From assembly GCA_002722245.1 (NCBI GenBank), contig PBLA01000023.1, positions 44,259 to 108,258 on the forward strand: DNA of 64,000 nucleotides, read 5' to 3'. Shown here in pieces: positions 1 through 7,889 of the stretch; the stretch's first letter is position 1, and every line of letters starts with the position of its first letter. Position numbers and translations under genes: made by a program. The stretch comes from Flavobacteriales bacterium (GTDB lineage Bacteria > Bacteroidota > Bacteroidia > Flavobacteriales_C > GCA-002722245). Under the pieces are notes generated by a model. The model saw only the letters and a list, made by a program, of their open reading frames with translations, did no database searches and had not been told where the DNA came from.

Positions 1-528
1 AAGCCCCCAATATTTAATTTTCCCAAACTCTATTAATTCTGTTATTGTTTCCAAAACAGCCATAAAGTTGTGTTTGTATCCTATATTTTGATCCCAAGGA
101 TAGATTCTTGTTCCAAATTTATTGTTGGCACGTTCTGGCCAATGCAACTGATAAAGATCAACAAAATCCGTTTTCAATCGTTTTAAACTACCATCAATAG
201 CCTGATTTATTTGTTGCTTTGAGAAATCGGGACCATTTCGGATCCATTTTATTCCCTTACCAACAACTTTTGTGGCAAGATAAACCTCATCCCTTTTTCC
301 TGATTCATCTAACCAATTTCCAATAATTTTTTCTGTGTCCCCTTGAGTTGCAGCCTTTCCTGGAACGGGATACATCTCTGCGGTATCAAAAAAATTAACC
401 CCTTTTTCAACAGCGTAATCCATTTGAGCAAATGCTTCGTCTGGATTGTTCTGCTCACCAAATGTCATCGAACCAAGGCATATTTTACTTACCTCTAGCG
501 ATGACAACCCTAATTTGTTTTTTTTCAT
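1..528 (-). CDS. Aldo/keto reductase, Tas-like (C-terminal part beyond the window edge)
   Basis: NAD(P)H-dependent oxidoreductase of the aldo/keto reductase superfamily; the substrate cannot be told. The first 176 residues are visible and the frame is open to base 1, so the gene continues to the left. Visible family features are the N-terminal 'LGLSSLEVSKICLGSMTFG' strand-turn, and a catalytic tetrad matching Asp48 and Tyr53 (in FFDTAEMYP), Lys87 (ATKVVG) and His129 (QLHWPE). Family members of this type are about 330-350 residues, so roughly half is seen. The ATG at 526-528 overlaps the stop of the SprT-like gene by four bases (ATGA), so the two are probably translationally coupled. Confidence 0.9.
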   Translation of the reverse strand, partial: MKKNKLGLSSLEVSKICLGSMTFGEQNNPDEAFAQMDYAVEKGVNFFDTAEMYPVPGKAATQGDTEKIIGNWLDESGKRDEVYLATKVVGKGIKWIRNGPDFSKQQINQAIDGSLKRLKTDFVDLYQLHWPERANNKFGTRIYPWDQNIGYKHNFMAVLETITELIEFGKIKYWGL

Positions 529-1136
529 AGTTCAGCCTCTACAGTCGCATTCCCCGATACAGTATATAGTTTACCGTTGTTTAAATCCGTGCACAAATAT
601 CGTGTTCTTCTCTTTGTTAATAATTGAAAAATTCTACCATTCTCCAACTTAAATTTACTTTGCTCAGCAAGATCTGCCACCTTTTTTTTCCCTTTTTCTT
701 CTTCTTTGTATGGAAATGAACTCGCTCTCGGATAATTAATATATTGGTTTACTAAACGCAATTCCTCCTTACTAAAAGACACTCTTGATTTAGCTTCTTC
801 TAATAAATAAACATACATGCTCTTCCATTCCTGACCATGAGAGACTACTTTTCCTTTGTACTTGTCAAAACATTTTTTATGTGCAAGTTCATGAATGAAC
901 GTAATTAAAAATTGAATAGGTGACAAATCAATATTTACGCTAATGGCGTGTGATTTTTGCTGATAATTGTAGCGATAATCACCTAATTTTGATTTTCTTG
1001 GAGGTGATAATTTTAAGTGGATGCACCCATTCTTTATTTCATGAATGATGTATTTTTGAAAATCAAGGGGTAAAAAATTAATATTCAAATTGCTTCTGTT
1101 CAATAGTCTGCTTTTTACTAAATGTTGGGCACTCAT
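525..1136 (-). CDS. SprT-like zinc metalloprotease-fold protein
   Basis: Member of the SprT-like family (Spartan-related zincin fold); the cellular role in bacteria is not well established. The zinc-binding motif HELAH is at residues 82-86, and a further candidate ligand His100 lies in VSHGQEW, as in relatives. The stretch HLKLSPPRKSKLGDYRY (about 40-56) is a typical Bacteroidota SprT signature. The frame is open further upstream to a TTG at 1193, but the first ATG is at 1134-1136 and gives 203 residues. Even this start lies 59 bases inside the upstream lipoprotein gene; a TTG at 1088 is another option. The 3' end overlaps the aldo/keto reductase start by four bases. Confidence 0.85.
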   Translation of the reverse strand: MSAQHLVKSRLLNRSNLNINFLPLDFQKYIIHEIKNGCIHLKLSPPRKSKLGDYRYNYQQKSHAISVNIDLSPIQFLITFIHELAHKKCFDKYKGKVVSHGQEWKSMYVYLLEEAKSRVSFSKEELRLVNQYINYPRASSFPYKEEEKGKKKVADLAEQSKFKLENGRIFQLLTKRRTRYLCTDLNNGKLYTVSGNATVEAEL

Positions 1137-1215
1137 CACATTTATCTTTGTTACTCTTACAGGAAAATTGACCGATCCCAAGAACGATAACAATGGAAAC
1201 TATAATTGGTTTCAT
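1078..1215 (-). CDS. Small lipoprotein, 45 residues, unknown function
   Basis: A short frame starting ATG at 1213-1215 and ending TAA at 1078-1080. The protein opens with Met-Lys-Pro, has a hydrophobic run (IIVSIVIVLGIGQF) and a lipobox ending in Cys19 (GQFSC), followed by a short charged tail KSNKDKCDECP. This is the layout of a signal-peptidase II lipoprotein, so the mature part is about 27 residues and contains two more cysteines (C-D-E-C). It overlaps the start of the SprT-like gene in another frame and would be the first gene of that operon. A TAnnnTTTG sequence (one base longer than the usual spacing) lies three bases before the ATG. Function unknown. Confidence 0.65.
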   Translation of the reverse strand: MKPIIVSIVIVLGIGQFSCKSNKDKCDECPTFSKKQTIEQKQFEY

Positions 1216-1302
1216 TTTCAAATTTTAGTATTAAGATAAATAATATTCACGGCTTTCATTGTAATAAACAACTAAATATTACAGAGGTTCAAAAGCAATT
1301 GT

Positions 1303-1310
1303 TATTTTTG
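1303..1310 (+). promoter_or_regulatory. Bacteroidota-type -7 promoter box for manC
   Basis: TATTTTTG matches the Bacteroidota primary-sigma -7 element TAnnTTTG. It lies 11 bases before the manC ATG at 1322, so the 5' leader would be only about 5-8 bases. No clear -33 TTG was found at the expected distance. Confidence 0.5.
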
Positions 1311-1321
1311 ACTTTTGTCTT

Positions 1322-2410
1322 ATGAAGAATAATTACGCAATAATAATGGCCGGTGGAATCGGAAGCAGGTTTTGGCCATTTAGTACACATACAAAACCAA
1401 AACAATTTTTAGATATTTTAGGAACAGGAAGAAGTTTAATTCAACTTACCTTTGACCGGTTATCTAAAATTTGTCCTCAGGATCAAATTTTCATTGTAAC
1501 TAATGATGATTATCAATCACTCATTCGTGAACAACTTCCTGAAATCCCTGAAAACAATATTTTGTTTGAGCCTGTTCGAAGAAATACGGCTCCGTGCGTA
1601 GCTTATGGTTGTTATAAAATACATGACAAAAATCCCAATGCTAATATTTTAGTTGCTCCAAGTGATCATTTAATCATGAATGAAAGTGATTATTTGGCAG
1701 TGATAAAAAAGGCATTCAAAGCATCGAGTGAAAATGATATCCTAATTACTTTGGGAATCACCCCTACCCGACCTGATACTGGATACGGCTACATACAAGC
1801 TACAGACGAAACTCTTGGTTCAGAAAGTAGACTTTTAAAGGTGAAAACCTTTACTGAAAAACCTGATAAAGCATTGGCTGAAGTATTTTACGAAAGTGGC
1901 GATTTTTCATGGAATTCTGGAATGTTTATTTGGAGTTCTAAAAGTATTGTAAAATCATTTGAAACAAACATGTTAAATATCCATGAATTGTTCAAGGAAG
2001 GATTCGGAAGTTACAGCACTGAAAAAGAACGCGACTTTATAAATGAAATATATGCACAATGTGTGAATATCTCTGTTGATTATGCCATATTAGAGAAAGC
2101 CGATAATGTATTTGTTCTGCCCTGTGATATAGGATGGACGGATTTAGGAACATGGGGATCACTTTTTAATCGCGTAGACAAAGATGAAAAAGACAATGCC
2201 ATTGTTGGAAAAAGTGTAAAGGTTTATAACAGTTCTAATAATATGATTTCTAATCCAACAGATAAGCTTATGGTAATTGACGGATTAGATAACTTCATTG
2301 TTGTAAATACGGAAGATGCGCTTTTAGTATGTAAGAAAGATGACGAACAAAAGATAAAACAGTTTGTTACGGATTTAAATTCCACAAAAAAATATAAGAA
2401 ATACATTTAA
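1322..2410 (+). CDS. manC: Mannose-1-phosphate guanylyltransferase
   Basis: Makes GDP-mannose from mannose 1-phosphate and GTP, supplying mannose and derived deoxysugars for surface polysaccharide. The nucleotidyltransferase signature GGIGSRFWP is at residues 11-19, followed by the TKPKQF motif at 24-29, the metal-site segment VAPSDH near 110 and FTEKPD near 177. At 362 residues it has the pyrophosphorylase domain with a short beta-helix tail but lacks the phosphomannose-isomerase domain of the bifunctional enzymes (about 470). It starts the plus-strand cluster with its own promoter. Its stop TAA shares the A of the coaX ATG (TAATG). Confidence 0.93.
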   Translation: MKNNYAIIMAGGIGSRFWPFSTHTKPKQFLDILGTGRSLIQLTFDRLSKICPQDQIFIVTNDDYQSLIREQLPEIPENNILFEPVRRNTAPCVAYGCYKIHDKNPNANILVAPSDHLIMNESDYLAVIKKAFKASSENDILITLGITPTRPDTGYGYIQATDETLGSESRLLKVKTFTEKPDKALAEVFYESGDFSWNSGMFIWSSKSIVKSFETNMLNIHELFKEGFGSYSTEKERDFINEIYAQCVNISVDYAILEKADNVFVLPCDIGWTDLGTWGSLFNRVDKDEKDNAIVGKSVKVYNSSNNMISNPTDKLMVIDGLDNFIVVNTEDALLVCKKDDEQKIKQFVTDLNSTKKYKKYI

Positions 2411-3123
2411 TGCGACTTGCTCTAGACGCTGGTAATTCCTTTATTAAAGTAGGACTCTTTAATAAAGAGACTCTGATAAAACACACCCAATTAAAACATG
2501 GAGAAAGCCTTTTACGTTTTTTAACTTTAGAGGAAATAGGTCGTATTGCAACCATTATTAGCTGTAGTGTTATTAAACACCTAAACATTAAAGATTTACC
2601 AGCAGTTAAAACAATCCATATTAACCATCACTCTGTTTTCCCTTTTAAACTTCAATACAAAACACCAGAAACACTAGGTATTGACAGAGTGGTTGCCTGT
2701 TGTAGCTTATGGAATAACCGCACTGACCTCCTTGTAATTGATGCCGGTAGCTGCATCACCTATGATCTCGTTACTGGTGAGAGCGGATATATTGGAGGGG
2801 CAATTTCTCCGGGCTTAAAAATGAGGTTTAAGGCCATGAACAATTTTACCGATAAACTTCCGTTTGTAAGCCAAATTGATGAACATCCAGCTCTAATTGG
2901 TATGACGACTAAAGACTGTCTTAAATCAGGCGTAATCCATGGAATTGTGAATGAAATTGAAGGCTTCATTTGTAGTTTCAAAGATAAATACCCAAACATT
3001 AATGTTTTTTTAACAGGTGGAGACGCTATTTTTTTGTGCACAGCGTTAAAAAGTGGCATCTTTGCAGATCAGAATTTAGTTTTAAAGGGATTGAATTCAT
3101 TAATTCGGTTGAATGAAGAGTAA
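2410..3123 (+). CDS. coaX: Type III pantothenate kinase
   Basis: Catalyses ATP-dependent phosphorylation of pantothenate, the first step of coenzyme A synthesis, in the cytoplasm. It is an ASKHA-fold enzyme: the phosphate-1 motif DAGNS is at residues 6-10, GIDR near 92, the DAGSCITYD motif near 111, and GGAISPG near 128. At 237 residues it is close to the family length of about 240-260. The start ATG overlaps the manC stop by one base, and its last bases overlap the next gene by 11, which indicates one operon. Confidence 0.92.
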   Translation: MRLALDAGNSFIKVGLFNKETLIKHTQLKHGESLLRFLTLEEIGRIATIISCSVIKHLNIKDLPAVKTIHINHHSVFPFKLQYKTPETLGIDRVVACCSLWNNRTDLLVIDAGSCITYDLVTGESGYIGGAISPGLKMRFKAMNNFTDKLPFVSQIDEHPALIGMTTKDCLKSGVIHGIVNEIEGFICSFKDKYPNINVFLTGGDAIFLCTALKSGIFADQNLVLKGLNSLIRLNEE

Positions 3124-4420
3124 ATTTTCCATTATTATATTTTATTTACTAAGCACACTCTCATATGCTCAGGGGAACTCACCATTTTCCTTTTATGGGC
3201 CTGGAGAATTCCTTGGAAGTACTTTTCAATCAAATTTCACCAAATCAGGTATTGGTGTAAGTAGTGCCACACCCAATATGCTCAATCCAATTAATCCTGC
3301 AACGTACTCTAATTTAACGCTTACTACTGGTGAAACAGGAATTTATAGCTCCACCAATTTTTTATCTGCAAATAACACTCAGGCTATATTTTCAGACGCA
3401 AATCTTAGCGGATTTGGACTAGGATTCCCGCTGGGAAATTCATTTGGGGCTGCTTTTGGACTTACTGCCCATACGCGTAAAAATTATAACTTTAATTATA
3501 CTAAAACTCTGAGTGACGGAAATGATGTAGAAGAAATTTATATAGGGGAAGGAGGCCTATCTAAGCTCTTTTTAGGTGTTGGTACATCAATTAATAATTT
3601 TTCATTTGGAGCCAATGGCCATTATATTTTTGGTCGATTAAACAACATTTCAAAGGAAAAGTATGCGTCGAATGATTTTCAAAGTATTCGATTCCAGCAT
3701 TACACCAATGTATCAGGTTTCAGCTTTAATGCAGGAATGCAATATAAACTGATGTTTACAACTCAAAACTATTTTGTTTTAGGATCAAATTATGATTTGG
3801 GAGGGTCACACAACACATCAAATTACACCGTTGGCAACTATTTCTCCATTGGGCAAGCCACAAATACAAATAATCAAATTGTAGATGCTGAATTCCACGA
3901 GACAACTCCTGTTGTTGATACCCGAGAAAATCCAATCAAAAATCAAATGACGCTTCCTTCTGCACTTCAATTTGGTTTCTCTACAGGGAAATTAGATCAT
4001 TGGGAAGCATCAATAGAATTTAAAAAAAGAATGCTTAATGAATTTTTACTTAATGGTGTTTCTTCCAACTTTAACGAAGCAAATACAATTATGCTTGGTG
4101 GAAGTATTATCCCAAATAAAAAAGCCTTAGGGAGGTCAAATTATTGGAAAACAACGACCTATAATTTTGGCTTACAATTAGGTAATTCTGGCATTGAGAT
4201 GGAAAACGAAGAACTGAATGAATTTGGCATTAATTTTGGTTTTGGATTTCCTTTAAAAAAGTTTAAATATCAAACAGAAACATTTGGCTCCTCAATTTTC
4301 CTCAGTTTTGGATACCTCAACAGGTTTAATGAAAATTTAGGAGTTTCTGAAAACTACCTTAATATTAACGCAAGCGTTGTTTTAAACGACAAATGGTTTA
4401 TAAAACGCAAATTTAAATAA
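3113..4420 (+). CDS. Outer-membrane beta-barrel-type protein of unknown function
   Basis: 435 residues with a clear signal peptide (MKSKFSIIIFYLLSTLSYA, cut near AQ). The mature part is rich in Gly, Asn, Ser and aromatic residues in alternating strands (for example FGLGFPLGNSFGAAFGL and FGFGFPLKKFKYQTETFGSSIFLSFGYL), typical of an outer-membrane beta-barrel. It ends in WFIKRKFK rather than a terminal aromatic. Proteins like this follow coaX in other Bacteroidota genomes as far as I recall, but a function is not assigned. The start overlaps coaX by 11 bases and the next gene begins two bases after its stop. Confidence 0.75.
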   Translation: MKSKFSIIIFYLLSTLSYAQGNSPFSFYGPGEFLGSTFQSNFTKSGIGVSSATPNMLNPINPATYSNLTLTTGETGIYSSTNFLSANNTQAIFSDANLSGFGLGFPLGNSFGAAFGLTAHTRKNYNFNYTKTLSDGNDVEEIYIGEGGLSKLFLGVGTSINNFSFGANGHYIFGRLNNISKEKYASNDFQSIRFQHYTNVSGFSFNAGMQYKLMFTTQNYFVLGSNYDLGGSHNTSNYTVGNYFSIGQATNTNNQIVDAEFHETTPVVDTRENPIKNQMTLPSALQFGFSTGKLDHWEASIEFKKRMLNEFLLNGVSSNFNEANTIMLGGSIIPNKKALGRSNYWKTTTYNFGLQLGNSGIEMENEELNEFGINFGFGFPLKKFKYQTETFGSSIFLSFGYLNRFNENLGVSENYLNINASVVLNDKWFIKRKFK

Positions 4421-4422
4421 AA

Positions 4423-5757
4423 ATGAAAACGATATTCTATTCCTTATTTTCGATTACTCTTTTATTCACAGGTTCCATTTATGCTCAAGATCAAAAAACT
4501 GAAAATTATGGAGAAAATCCCGATGAATGTAAAAAGAACCTTTCCATTATGCTCACATATTATAAGCAGAAGGCTTATGAAGATGCTGCCAGATCATTTA
4601 GGAAATGTTTATCCGGATGTCCTGAGTCATCAAAAAATGTATATATAGTGGGCGAAAAAATCATGAAACACTACATAAAAAAAAATAAAAAAAACAAAGA
4701 ACTTCGTGCACTCTACGTGGATTCTCTCATTATGCTTTATGATATGAGACGTGAACGATTCGCTGCAGATGAAAAATCTCGCATGAAGATTTTAGAGAAT
4801 AAAGGAAAGACACTTGCTCAGTACAAAATAAATGACTCCTATCAGGAGGCCTATTCATTGTTAGATTCCGCCGTTCGTTATAATGGAGCAAAAACAAAAG
4901 CATCAACCGCCACCCGATACATGTACGCTACAAAAATCATGAATAAAAAGGGAAAATTAAATTGCTCTGATGTTGTAAAAAATTATCTTAAGGTATCAGA
5001 CATTATTAATGCGAATATTGATGATCCTAAAAAAGCGAGTGCATATACTTCGTTAAAATCGAAATCAATTGATTACGCTGATGCATGCCTTGAGTGTGAT
5101 TTATTGGACTCCATATATTCTGCCGATTACGAGAAACAACAAAATGATACAAATTGGCTCGATGGAGGAATTGAATTGTTATCCGATAAAAAATGTTCAT
5201 CGAGTGAAGTTCTCGTTAAAATGATGGAGAAAAGATTTGAATCAGCTCCAGCTGCGAAAACGGCTATTGTCCTAGCGAGTTATTACGAAGGAAAAACTGA
5301 GAATCAAAAAGCAAGCGAGTATTACAACACAGCTATATCGCTTCAAAACGATTCTGTTAAATTAGAAAAATACCTTCTTAAGAAAGGGAGGTTTCAAAAC
5401 AGAATTGGAGATTATGTTGGCGCGCGTTCAACTGCAAATAAAGTGTTGGCCATGAATCCATCTAATGCGAAGGCATTAATCATAGTGGGTGATGCAATAG
5501 GATATGGTGCAGGAAGTTGTAAAGATTTAAAATTCGGTGGGGCTGAAGTATTTTGGGTAGCGGTGAACTATTATTCAAGAGCCGCAAATGTAGCTACCGA
5601 CCCAGAGGTTAAAGCGAAGGCACAAAGAAAAATAGCCAAAAACTCTGCGTATTTTCCTGCTAAAAATGCCATTTTTCTAAAGTCATTAAATATCGGAGAT
5701 TCCTACGAAGTTGGCTGTTGGGTCAATGCTTCTACAACGATAAGAGAAAAAAAATAA
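4423..5757 (+). CDS. Exported TPR-type repeat protein of unknown function
   Basis: 444 residues with a signal peptide (MKTIFYSLFSITLLFTGSIYA, cut before QDQ). The rest is helical with tetratricopeptide-like pairs, clearest around residues 35-65 (YYKQKAYEDAARSFRKCL) and 280-365 (ASYYEGKTENQKASEYYNTAI, GDYVGARSTANKVLAMNPSNAKA). Several cysteines occur in pairs, and the C-terminal part after residue 390 carries GDSYEVGCWVN. Probably a periplasmic scaffold or adaptor for envelope biogenesis, given its place between an outer-membrane protein and lptC; this is inference from context. Confidence 0.75.
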   Translation: MKTIFYSLFSITLLFTGSIYAQDQKTENYGENPDECKKNLSIMLTYYKQKAYEDAARSFRKCLSGCPESSKNVYIVGEKIMKHYIKKNKKNKELRALYVDSLIMLYDMRRERFAADEKSRMKILENKGKTLAQYKINDSYQEAYSLLDSAVRYNGAKTKASTATRYMYATKIMNKKGKLNCSDVVKNYLKVSDIINANIDDPKKASAYTSLKSKSIDYADACLECDLLDSIYSADYEKQQNDTNWLDGGIELLSDKKCSSSEVLVKMMEKRFESAPAAKTAIVLASYYEGKTENQKASEYYNTAISLQNDSVKLEKYLLKKGRFQNRIGDYVGARSTANKVLAMNPSNAKALIIVGDAIGYGAGSCKDLKFGGAEVFWVAVNYYSRAANVATDPEVKAKAQRKIAKNSAYFPAKNAIFLKSLNIGDSYEVGCWVNASTTIREKK

Positions 5758-6348
5758 TTGATCTCATATTTAGTTAATACTATTTTAAAAAGCATCGGTG
5801 TAGGATCACTGATGCTTTTTGTGTTCTCTTGTGACAGTGATTTAGAGGGAATGAATCAAGACATTACTATAGAGGGTGAAATTCCTGATGCTCATTATAC
5901 AAACTTTAATATCACCTATTCCGACTCAGGAAAATTACGGGTGAAAATTACGGGTACAACATTGGATCAATATTTTAAAACAAAGGAACATGCAGGAAAA
6001 GATATTATGAAAGATTCTGTTCATGTTCGATTTTACAATAACATAAGACAAATCACAAGTGAACTCACTACAGATTATGCTATAAGACATCACGACACTG
6101 AAATGATGTATGCAAAGGGGAATGTGTCAGTAGTGAACCAAAAGGGAGAGAGACTAAATTCAGAGCGACTTACTTGGAATTCTAAAACAAAAAAAATAAT
6201 TTGTGATACAACAGTAGAGATAACTAAACCTGGAGGATTAAAAATCATTGGATCGAGTCTTGAATCAGATGAGAAATTTGAGAATTATACCATTAAAGAA
6301 ATCAAAGACAGCAAAATAACATTTGATCGTGAAGAAGCGCCTAAATAA
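5758..6348 (+). CDS. lptC: LPS export protein LptC (lipoprotein form)
   Basis: Periplasmic bridge component of the Lpt machinery, which carries lipopolysaccharide from the inner-membrane ABC exporter LptBFG to LptA. The mature part has the single LptC beta-jellyroll pattern (DSVHVRFYNN, LTTDYAIRHHDTEMMYAKGNVSV, LNSERLTWNSKTKKI, ITKPGGLKIIGSSLESDE). Here the N terminus is a lipoprotein signal ending in Cys25 (FVFSC), instead of the transmembrane anchor of E. coli LptC. The start is TTG at 5758, directly after the preceding TAA; an ATG at 5812 would leave too short a signal. 196 residues, normal for the family. Confidence 0.82.
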   Translation: MISYLVNTILKSIGVGSLMLFVFSCDSDLEGMNQDITIEGEIPDAHYTNFNITYSDSGKLRVKITGTTLDQYFKTKEHAGKDIMKDSVHVRFYNNIRQITSELTTDYAIRHHDTEMMYAKGNVSVVNQKGERLNSERLTWNSKTKKIICDTTVEITKPGGLKIIGSSLESDEKFENYTIKEIKDSKITFDREEAPK

Positions 6349-6523
6349 AATTTTCGAAATAACATGGCTAGTGATTTGTGTAATGTCAATAATTGCCGGA
6401 GTCTACTATTTCATTACTTATGGATTTAGTTACACGAAACCTCTTTTAATCATTATTCCTATTTCTGGCTTTTTCTACTATTCAAGAAGGCAAAGGGGTA
6501 AACAAATGGAGGACCAAGAATGA
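6323..6523 (+). CDS. Small membrane protein, two predicted TM segments
   Basis: 66 residues or slightly fewer. Two hydrophobic stretches are visible (about 13-33, ITWLVICVMSIIAGVYYFITY, and 38-53, KPLLIIIPISGFFYYS), followed by a basic then acidic tail (RRQRGKQMEDQE). It overlaps the lptC 3' end by 26 bases and its stop overlaps the next ATG, so it is locked into the operon. The start is uncertain: TTG at 6323 or GTG at 6329. Function unknown; a role alongside the CNNM transporter is only a guess from position. Confidence 0.6.
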   Translation: MIVKKRLNKIFEITWLVICVMSIIAGVYYFITYGFSYTKPLLIIIPISGFFYYSRRQRGKQMEDQE

Positions 6524-7782
6524 TGTGGATAATATTAATATTGACTATTCTACTCTCCGCTATTTTTTCAGGACTTGAAATCGCTTATATTTCTGCAGAT
6601 AAAATGCAAATGGAAATTATTAATAAGCGTGGTGGAATGCTCGCAAAAGTCCTTTCTGCATTTACCGCTTCCCCTTCGCGATTTATTGCCACTCTTCTCA
6701 TTGGGAATAATTTAGCCCTTGTCACCTTTGGAATCTACATGGAGGAAATGTTGGAACCTCAAATCAACTTATTTACGGATCATCCTGTGGTTGTATTAGT
6801 GGTTCAAACATTTATTTCAACAATTATTATTCTTTTGTTTGCAGAGTATTTACCAAAAACACTTTTTCGCTTAAAACCCAATTACACACTGAAATTTTTC
6901 GCTTACCCTATGTATGCGTTGTTCTGGAGTTTAAAATGGGTAGTTAGTTTAACCATCGGTTTTTCAAAATATATCTTAAAAACATTTTTAAAAACAGAAA
7001 TCCTTGAGGACCGTCCCATCATAGGCCGAACTGAATTACAGCAATACCTTAATGATCGTGTTGAAAACACTAAAAACGAAGAAGCTATTGATGCGGAGGT
7101 ACAATACTATAAAAACGTCTTGGATTTTCAATCTGTTAAAGTTCGAGACTGCATGGTTCCTCGTACTGAAATCATTGCATTGGATGTTCAAACATCCATT
7201 GAAAAACTAAACACTGTTTTTATTGAAACTGGACACTCAAAAATCCTCATTTACAAAAACACTATAGATGAAGTCATTGGTTTCGTTCACTCTAAAGAAG
7301 TATTTAAATACCCCAAAAACATAAATTCTATTCTATTACCAGTAGGTTTTGTTCCAGAATCAATGACCGCTCAACGCGCGCTCAATAACTTCATTCAATT
7401 AAGAAAAAGTGTCCTTGTTGTAGTGAATGAATACGGTGGGACTGCAGGCATGTTGACTATGGAGGATATTCTTGAAGAAATCCTTGGGGAAATAGAAGAT
7501 GAACATGATTATTTTGATTTGGAAGAAGAACAATTGAGTCATCACGAGTTTTTATTTTCTGGAAGACTTGAAGTTGATTACTTAAACGAACGTTATGATT
7601 TAAAAATCCCTACAAACGAGAGTTATGAAACCTTAGCAGGGTATATTTACAATAAAACAGAATCTATTCCCCAATCAGGAGAAACAATTATATTAGACCA
7701 ATTTTCGATACGCATTGAAAAAGTGGGTGAAACAAGAATTGAGTTGGTGAAAGTAATGGTTCAAAATAGTAATTTATCTTAG
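6520..7782 (+). CDS. CNNM/CorC (HlyC) family membrane protein with CBS pair
   Basis: 420 residues in the order expected for this family: a CNNM transmembrane domain (DUF21) at about 1-180 with several hydrophobic helices starting MWIILILTILLSAIFSGLEIAYI, a CBS pair at about 200-330 (RDCMVPRTEIIALD; VVVNEYGGTAGMLTMEDILEEILGEI), and a C-terminal CorC/HlyC FAD-fold domain at about 345-420. Relatives are linked to Mg2+ or Co2+ efflux or tolerance; GldE of gliding Flavobacteriia also belongs here, and I cannot separate the two by eye. It is the last gene of the operon, followed by a strong terminator at 7797. Confidence 0.85.
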   Translation: MMWIILILTILLSAIFSGLEIAYISADKMQMEIINKRGGMLAKVLSAFTASPSRFIATLLIGNNLALVTFGIYMEEMLEPQINLFTDHPVVVLVVQTFISTIIILLFAEYLPKTLFRLKPNYTLKFFAYPMYALFWSLKWVVSLTIGFSKYILKTFLKTEILEDRPIIGRTELQQYLNDRVENTKNEEAIDAEVQYYKNVLDFQSVKVRDCMVPRTEIIALDVQTSIEKLNTVFIETGHSKILIYKNTIDEVIGFVHSKEVFKYPKNINSILLPVGFVPESMTAQRALNNFIQLRKSVLVVVNEYGGTAGMLTMEDILEEILGEIEDEHDYFDLEEEQLSHHEFLFSGRLEVDYLNERYDLKIPTNESYETLAGYIYNKTESIPQSGETIILDQFSIRIEKVGETRIELVKVMVQNSNLS

Positions 7783-7796
7783 CTATACCCCTTCTT

Positions 7797-7838
7797 AAGA
7801 CCGAATTAATAGAGTTAAATTATCGGTCTTCTATTTTT
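7797..7838 (+). terminator. Intrinsic terminator after the manC-lptC-CNNM operon
   Basis: Perfect 8-bp arms AAGACCGA (7797-7804) and TCGGTCTT (7823-7830) around an 18-base AT-rich loop, then CTATTTTT. Confidence 0.75.
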
Positions 7839-7859
7839 CATTAATCAATGAATCTGTAG

Positions 7860-7867
7860 TATATTTG
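7860..7867 (+). promoter_or_regulatory. Bacteroidota-type -7 promoter box for the ppiD-like gene
   Basis: TATATTTG matches TAnnTTTG and lies 22 bases before the ATG at 7890, directly after a terminator, so the downstream gene is its own transcription unit. Confidence 0.6.
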
Positions 7868-7889
7868 TTTTCCGCAAAAATTGACAAAA

